Assembly: GCA_004335635.1 (NCBI GenBank)
Contig: QAXH01002361.1
Span: 1 to 10,976 of the forward strand
Direction of reading: 5' to 3'
Source: Chloromonas sp. AAM2
Taxonomy: Eukaryota; Chlorophyta; Chlorophyceae; Chlamydomonadales; Chlamydomonadaceae
DNA: 10,976 nt
A program made the translations under genes and the position numbers. Positions 1 to 10,976 of this stretch are shown in pieces. The notes beneath the pieces were generated by a model. It ran no database searches. It saw only the letters and a list, made by a program, of their open reading frames with translations, and was not told the DNA's origin. The stretch's first letter is position 1. Each line of letters opens with the position of its first letter.

Positions 1-6922
<6,922 letters not shown>

Positions 6923-8218
6923 ACCGAAAAGTTACCTGCAAACAGACAGTAGAAAGAAAAAGTTACCTGCATTGCGTGAAGCGTTCGGCTGTTGCATGGT
7001 ACTCACTGTGGATGCTTAGTATGTGGCGACAGCCGGCAGCTGCAGGCCCATCCATTGAACCCACCTGGTTGAAAACGTAAGTAGTCAAGACGATGCGCTT
7101 CCGGCAGACACAGCAATGGCGCCCGAGCGAAGCTAACAAAGCAGAAAGGTAGGCTGCGCATGTGGAAAGCAATGCATGTCCGAGTGGTAGAGAGTAGGAG
7201 GCCCAACTGTCTACGGGAGAGGGGGAGGGGGAGAGCCGTCGCACCCAGGCGGAAAGGTCAAGCGTCGATGTGTAATCAATTGAGTCATGACAAGCCAATC
7301 GAGGGTGGGGTGGCCAAATCTCTACCATTGCTTTAGTTTAGAAGCCCACCAACGGGAAAGTGCATCAAGTAACGGCCAATGGCACCACAAAAGTGGTTAA
7401 TAACGTGGACCAACCTCTGCTCTCGTTCGGATTTTCGTTTGCAGGTGTGAGACGTGCTAGTGGTCTCCGTCGCCTTGTGATGTGTGACACTTTCAGATAG
7501 GCCGAAACGTCCAGTGGCAACATGTCTGATGCAAGCGCCCACCACAAACTGTTCCCACACCGCGGCTTACGAGGGATGCCAGCTGCACCTGGTCGGCAGC
7601 AGCCATTGGGGATTGTGATGAGTGTCTCAATATCATCAATCTCAAGCAGGGTGTATCAGGCAACGCGCCTGACTGTCCACATAAATGCACCACATACCTT
7701 TCTCATCATCTCTGCACACCGACCCACATTCGAACATGATGACGCACATTTCACCAAGTTTGGACGTACAGAACGTGCCCTTAATAAGGTGGCCGGCCTC
7801 AAGACCAACTCCAACCCAGGGGCCAAGTCGTTCTTTAGCCTATCCTTTACGTGGCTAGCGCCAATTCTTTACATGGATGGCGTTGCACCACAGCCAGGGC
7901 GAGACAGGGCACCAGTTGTTGCAGTTGTGTCAGGGGCATCTGGCAAAGCAACCCTCGATATATGTAATCAATTACATCAGGGGACCCCACGTGCACCGAG
8001 CGCGAACGCCAGCAAGCCATGCGAAAGGTAACTCCAAGCCATACAGAGCAAAGAACAGCACTGTGGACAACAAGGGCGTGCTGTCAGACATGGGTTGAGC
8101 AGGCGCACCTAGAAACAAAGGAAGGGAAACAAAGTTTGGGTCTAGGATGGCAACCATGCGCGATGTCATTTTGAGTGGTAATAAACATGTTTTTCGTTTG
8201 GTTTTATGATTGCCTAGG
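6923..8218 (-). promoter_or_regulatory. Kinase 5' flank: presumed promoter and 5' UTR
   Basis: No convincing gene in this 1.3 kb on either strand. Two CCAAT motifs lie on the plus strand (7295-7299, 7376-7380), 370-460 bases before the kinase ATG; no clear TATA box. The near-palindrome ATGTAAT-CA-ATTACAT (7962-7977) has TGTAA on both strands and could mark transcript ends (inference). A short hydrophobic frame at 7972-8169 (minus strand) ends in TAA but has no other support. Transcription start unknown. Confidence 0.4.
6927..6971 (-). repeat. 31-bp partial tandem duplication with intron-like borders
   Basis: The 14-mer tgcaggtaactttt occurs twice with a period of 31 bases, directly upstream of the kinase ATG. 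The segment between the two AG/GT points (6966-6936) starts with GT, is pyrimidine-rich and ends in TTTGCAG. It could be a very short 5' UTR intron, or the downstream AG could be the acceptor for a larger 5' UTR intron. Confidence 0.6.
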
Positions 8219-8253
8219 CGTCAGCCCGTGGGCAACATGTGTCGTGGCTGACG
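8219..8253. repeat. Hairpin downstream of the TGTAA signal
   Basis: cgtcagcc (8219-8226) and ggctgacg (8246-8253) are perfect inverted copies around a 19-base loop, 30-65 bases past the TGTAA signal in the direction of transcription. Function unknown. Confidence 0.5.
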
Positions 8254-9270
8254 GGGGTCACTGTACAGTTTTGAGCCATGCCTTACAACCTTCCGCAGAT
8301 TGGGTCAAACGTGCATGTTCAAGCCATGTCAGGTACCAGCCTAATTCTAATTGAAAGTGGCATTCACGTGAATGGCACGCTACAAGAGTACTTGTACCTG
8401 TCTCGCCATGATAGGCCGCATGGAGTCACAGCACCATGCTCAGGACAGCAAATGAATTCAAGTGGACGTTGGCATATATGAACTTCCGTGTGCTTGTTCT
8501 GATGCTGTCTTGCAAGGTCGAAGGACTGCTATGAGCACGTCCACACGCAAATTTAGGGGATTCCACCGAGTCACCAGAGGTTGGTCGCCGCTGTGGTGGC
8601 CACCACCCCATTTTCCACACGTGCCCAGTGAACAGTTGACAATCGCAAACTGAACCGCGCCTGCCACTGCCACAGGCCATGATCTCAGCAGGAAATCAGC
8701 CACAGTCTAGTTTGGTGTGTCTACATCAATGTTAAATGGTACAGATAGCATGCGCCATTGCAATTAAAGCTCCAAAGTCACAACTAGCTACAGCGCATCG
8801 GGAACATGCCGCCAGACCAGAACATACTGGGCACAACCAATGAGCAGTGCCCGCTGATCAGTTGGCTTTTCAACCCAACAAGCCAAGTGAGAAATGAAAA
8901 GCCAATGTGCAAGCGCCTTGAACAAAGGCCAGCAAACTTCTGTTCAAGTCAACTTTGAGTTCGCCAAGGTCTTGTGTCCAAACCTCTGATTATCACAGCT
9001 GTGCCTGCAGACGCCGTGTGAGACTAACCAACGTGCACAACATTCTCAATTGCGCCGTTGCTGCTAAAAAATTTCCTGAAATGCAGTTGCAATGCCTGAT
9101 GACTGTGCACAAATGAGTGGAGCTGAGCGCAGTATGAACAAATTGCTGTATGGGCAGCACACGCCTACTGCAAGTGTATCTACCTTTAGTTCCCTGCCTC
9201 ACACCTCTGCCAAGCGTTGCAGCTAGCTTTGTGTGTTTGCACCTCTAGCCACTGTCCATGTCGTTGCAAA
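8220..9270 (-). other. Presumed 3' UTR and downstream flank of the Arg-rich gene
   Basis: About 1 kb after the TAG stop without a credible coding frame. A TGTAA signal lies at 8287-8283. Small features: an inverted repeat ttggcttttc / gaaaagccaa (8862-8871, 8896-8905) and a 14-bp palindrome around CACGTG (8361-8374). The 3' UTR length is inferred only from the poly(A)-like signal; it would be long, though such lengths occur in green algae. Confidence 0.45.
8283..8287 (-). promoter_or_regulatory. Putative TGTAA poly(A) signal
   Basis: TGTAA on the minus strand, the usual chlorophyte polyadenylation signal. It is the first such signal downstream of the Arg-rich gene's stop codon that I found (about 985 bases). 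A five-base match alone is weak. Confidence 0.4.
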
Positions 9271-10976
9271 CTATGATCGAGGTCTTTTGTCACGGTTTGC
9301 CCTCCATCCGTCGGCAGGGGGTCCGCGGTGGCCCCGCTCATCCCTGTCCCGCTCCGCCCGCTCCCGCGCCCTCTGGTTCTCCCGCTGCCACTCCTTCTCC
9401 CGCTCATTGACACGCACGGGACCGCCCCGCGCGGGGCTGTGGGTACTAGCCACCTCCCTGCCCCTGCGCCCCATGTCGCCATCAACCCTCGGCCCTCCGC
9501 CCCTAGGCAATGTATCCGAGCCCTCCCTGCCCATATCAGGTCGCAACTTCGCATGGCCCAAATGACCTTTCCCGTCTAGGCCCGACCTCATGGCTGGACC
9601 TTGCCTACGCTCGGTGGGACGATCTGCTGGGTCAGCGGCAGGATTCGGTGCGGGAGCGTGGCCGTTCATAAAGATGGGTGGACGCTTCCGTGCGACAACC
9701 GCTTCTGGTGGTGGTCCCTGATGCTGAGTGGGTGGCGGTGGTAGCGGCCCGTCTGGAGTATGCCCCCGGCTGGCAGTTCGGGGCAGACCAGCAGGTGGGG
9801 GCGGCAGCATGGCTGCCGCGGCAGACGGCGCATTTCCATTGCCCTGGAGCAGATTACTGGGCCCGGACGCTTGTCTATTTGATGCTAATAGCTCTGGAGA
9901 ACGGGCCGGTGCAGGGCTGCGGCGTCCAACACCCTCACTATGCGGTTGGGCACTGGCCGATTCTGGCCTGCGTGGCTTGGACAGTCCACCAGCCCCGCCA
10001 TTCTGCCCATTGCTCGCAAGGTGTGGCCCTGCTCGTGTGTCAGGTCCAGCGGGAGACCGAGGGCTGCGCTCTCCGCTTCCGCGTGCACGCGCTGGCTGTT
10101 GGCGCCCCGTGTCGCTCTGCTCCACACCCCGCTCCCGTTCCCGCCCGTCCCGCCTGTCCCGCCCAGCACTACCTTGCACTCTACCACGCTCCCAATCACC
10201 CCCGTCACGTCCCTCCTGCTCGCGTGAACGGCTAGCTCGACGTGATCGCACACGACGCTGGTCTTGTGTCTCCTCGCCTGCTGTGGGATCAGGCAAACTG
10301 ACGTCCCGGTCACGCTTTTGACTGCTACTGACGGGTGACGGGCCTTGCCGACGGCCCTGGGCTGGCACGTCTTGCTGCAGATCCAGGCCACCACTTGCGC
10401 GTGACGGCATGAGGCGAGGGGGCGGCCTGAGCTCGCTACTGCTGCCAATGCGCCGCACACCATTGCCAGCTCGCAAGGGACTGCGGTCCTGCCGAGACGG
10501 CGGCCGTTCCGGCATATTGCGATCAAATGCTCTTGGTGAGCGGCCCCGATCCCGCCCGGGGCCTCCACCTCTTCCCCGGTAATGGTCTGCATCCTGTGGC
10601 CTGCCACGCTCACGATCCACCTCCCATCCTCCTGCACCGCGGCGCCCTTCTCCCGGATGCGGCCCGCCACCCCGGCCCCTTGGGTGGTGTGCCGTGCCCC
10701 GGTCATCCCTTTCCCGCTCCCGTCGCCGCCTGTCTTCATCTTCCCGCCATCCCGACCGATCCGCGTGCGGGCCATGCGGGCCATGATCCCGCCCCCGTGC
10801 GAGAGCGCTTGAGTAGGGCGCACGCGTCGGACCATCCCCCGACCGTCCCTGCGGCCTGTCCCTCCGCAGATCGCCACGCACCGACAGGTGTGCCTGTGCA
10901 GCCCGCGTCCCCACTCCGGCCGCCTGCGGGGCCCTCATAACTTCGCCTACATCGCCGCCTTCCTGTGGATACAAGG
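9271..10976 (-). CDS. Disordered Arg/Gly/Pro/Ser-rich protein, C-terminal exon (5' partial)
   Basis: An open frame of about 565 codons ends at TAG (9273-9271) and is open to the right edge. A good acceptor (TATCCACAG) at 10963 suggests the exon begins near 10962. The first internal ATG is at 10937, so a start there cannot be excluded. No folded domain is visible. Counting from the window edge there are Arg-Asp/Arg-Glu runs (80-92, 272-282), RGG-like segments (99-104, 133-140), an RS stretch (240-251), proline runs (391-394, 412-416), and a charged Arg-Glu helix (523-549) before the basic end RDKRPRS. Such composition is typical of nuclear RNA-processing or RNA-export proteins, and a THO2-type or spliceosomal tail is possible, but I do not recognise the gene. 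The region is visibly more GC-rich than the kinase introns. Confidence 0.75.
   Translation of the reverse strand, partial: LYPQEGGDVGEVMRAPQAAGVGTRAAQAHLSVRGDLRRDRPQGRSGDGPTRAPYSSALARGRDHGPHGPHADRSGWREDEDRRRRERERDDRGTAHHPRGRGGGPHPGEGRRGAGGWEVDRERGRPQDADHYRGRGGGPGRDRGRSPRAFDRNMPERPPSRQDRSPLRAGNGVRRIGSSSELRPPPRLMPSRASGGLDLQQDVPAQGRRQGPSPVSSSQKRDRDVSLPDPTAGEETQDQRRVRSRRASRSREQEGRDGGDWERGRVQGSAGRDRRDGRERERGVEQSDTGRQQPARARGSGERSPRSPAGPDTRAGPHLASNGQNGGAGGLSKPRRPESASAQPHSEGVGRRSPAPARSPELLASNRQASGPSNLLQGNGNAPSAAAAMLPPPPAGLPRTASRGHTPDGPLPPPPTQHQGPPPEAVVARKRPPIFMNGHAPAPNPAADPADRPTERRQGPAMRSGLDGKGHLGHAKLRPDMGREGSDTLPRGGGPRVDGDMGRRGREVASTHSPARGGPVRVNEREKEWQRENQRARERAERDRDERGHRGPPADGWRANRDKRPRS

Noticed and set aside
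7522..8031. Plus-strand open frame of 169 codons
   Set aside because: No recognisable motif and no GC-rich third positions like the real exons; it overlaps the kinase 5' flank on the opposite strand. Chance ORF most likely.
7972..8169. 65-codon hydrophobic minus-strand frame ending in TAA
   Set aside because: One membrane-like segment but no motif, no codon bias and no splice or transcript support; mentioned only as a possibility.
9885..10877. Second long minus-strand frame (330 codons) and three plus-strand frames in the GC-rich region
   Set aside because: Shadows of the 565-codon Arg-rich frame; GC-rich DNA with few stops opens several frames at once. Only the chosen frame shows the charged and RS/RGG composition of a protein family.

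Overview
The window looks like nuclear DNA of a green alga (Chlorophyta, probably Chlamydomonadales-like). The coding exons are short and GC-rich at third codon positions. They are separated by introns of about 150-700 bases with GTG-type donors (11 of 12) and C/T-AG acceptors. The introns are full of TG/CA microsatellites, TGCATGCA runs and small minisatellites. The main gene is a plant/alga-type calcium-dependent protein kinase. The exact species cannot be told from the sequence.

Positions 1-6922, minus strand: one gene in at least 13 coding exons, for a myristoylated/palmitoylated calcium-dependent protein kinase (CDPK). All 12 introns are GT-AG and every splice phase agrees, giving a continuous 546-residue reading that runs off the left edge of the window. 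In order it has an MGC acylation motif, a 57-residue variable region, a complete but atypical Ser/Thr kinase domain, a CDPK junction (autoinhibitory) segment, and three EF-hands in view. The kinase core departs from the family norm: the alpha-C glutamate is Lys, DFG is DYG, the GGEL motif is changed, and about 50 residues are inserted between HRD and DYG. Two of the three EF-hand loops have substituted position-12 residues and the third has a three-residue insertion. The first exon (6753-6922) is too short to show up as a conventional long ORF, but its start motif and its splice phase both fit.

Positions 6923-8218, intergenic/promoter: presumed 5' flank and 5' UTR of the kinase, with no convincing gene. 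Just upstream of the ATG, a 31-bp tandem duplication creates an intron-like GT...AG segment.

Positions about 8220-9270: presumed 3' UTR and downstream flank of the next gene, with a chlorophyte TGTAA signal at 8283-8287 and a hairpin just past it.

Positions 9271-10976, minus strand: last exon of a second gene, encoding about 565 residues of disordered Arg/Gly/Pro/Ser-rich sequence (RGG, RS and RE/RD runs). This resembles the tail of a nuclear RNA-processing protein but has no recognisable folded domain. The two genes are in tandem on the same strand; nothing in the sequence shows that they work together.
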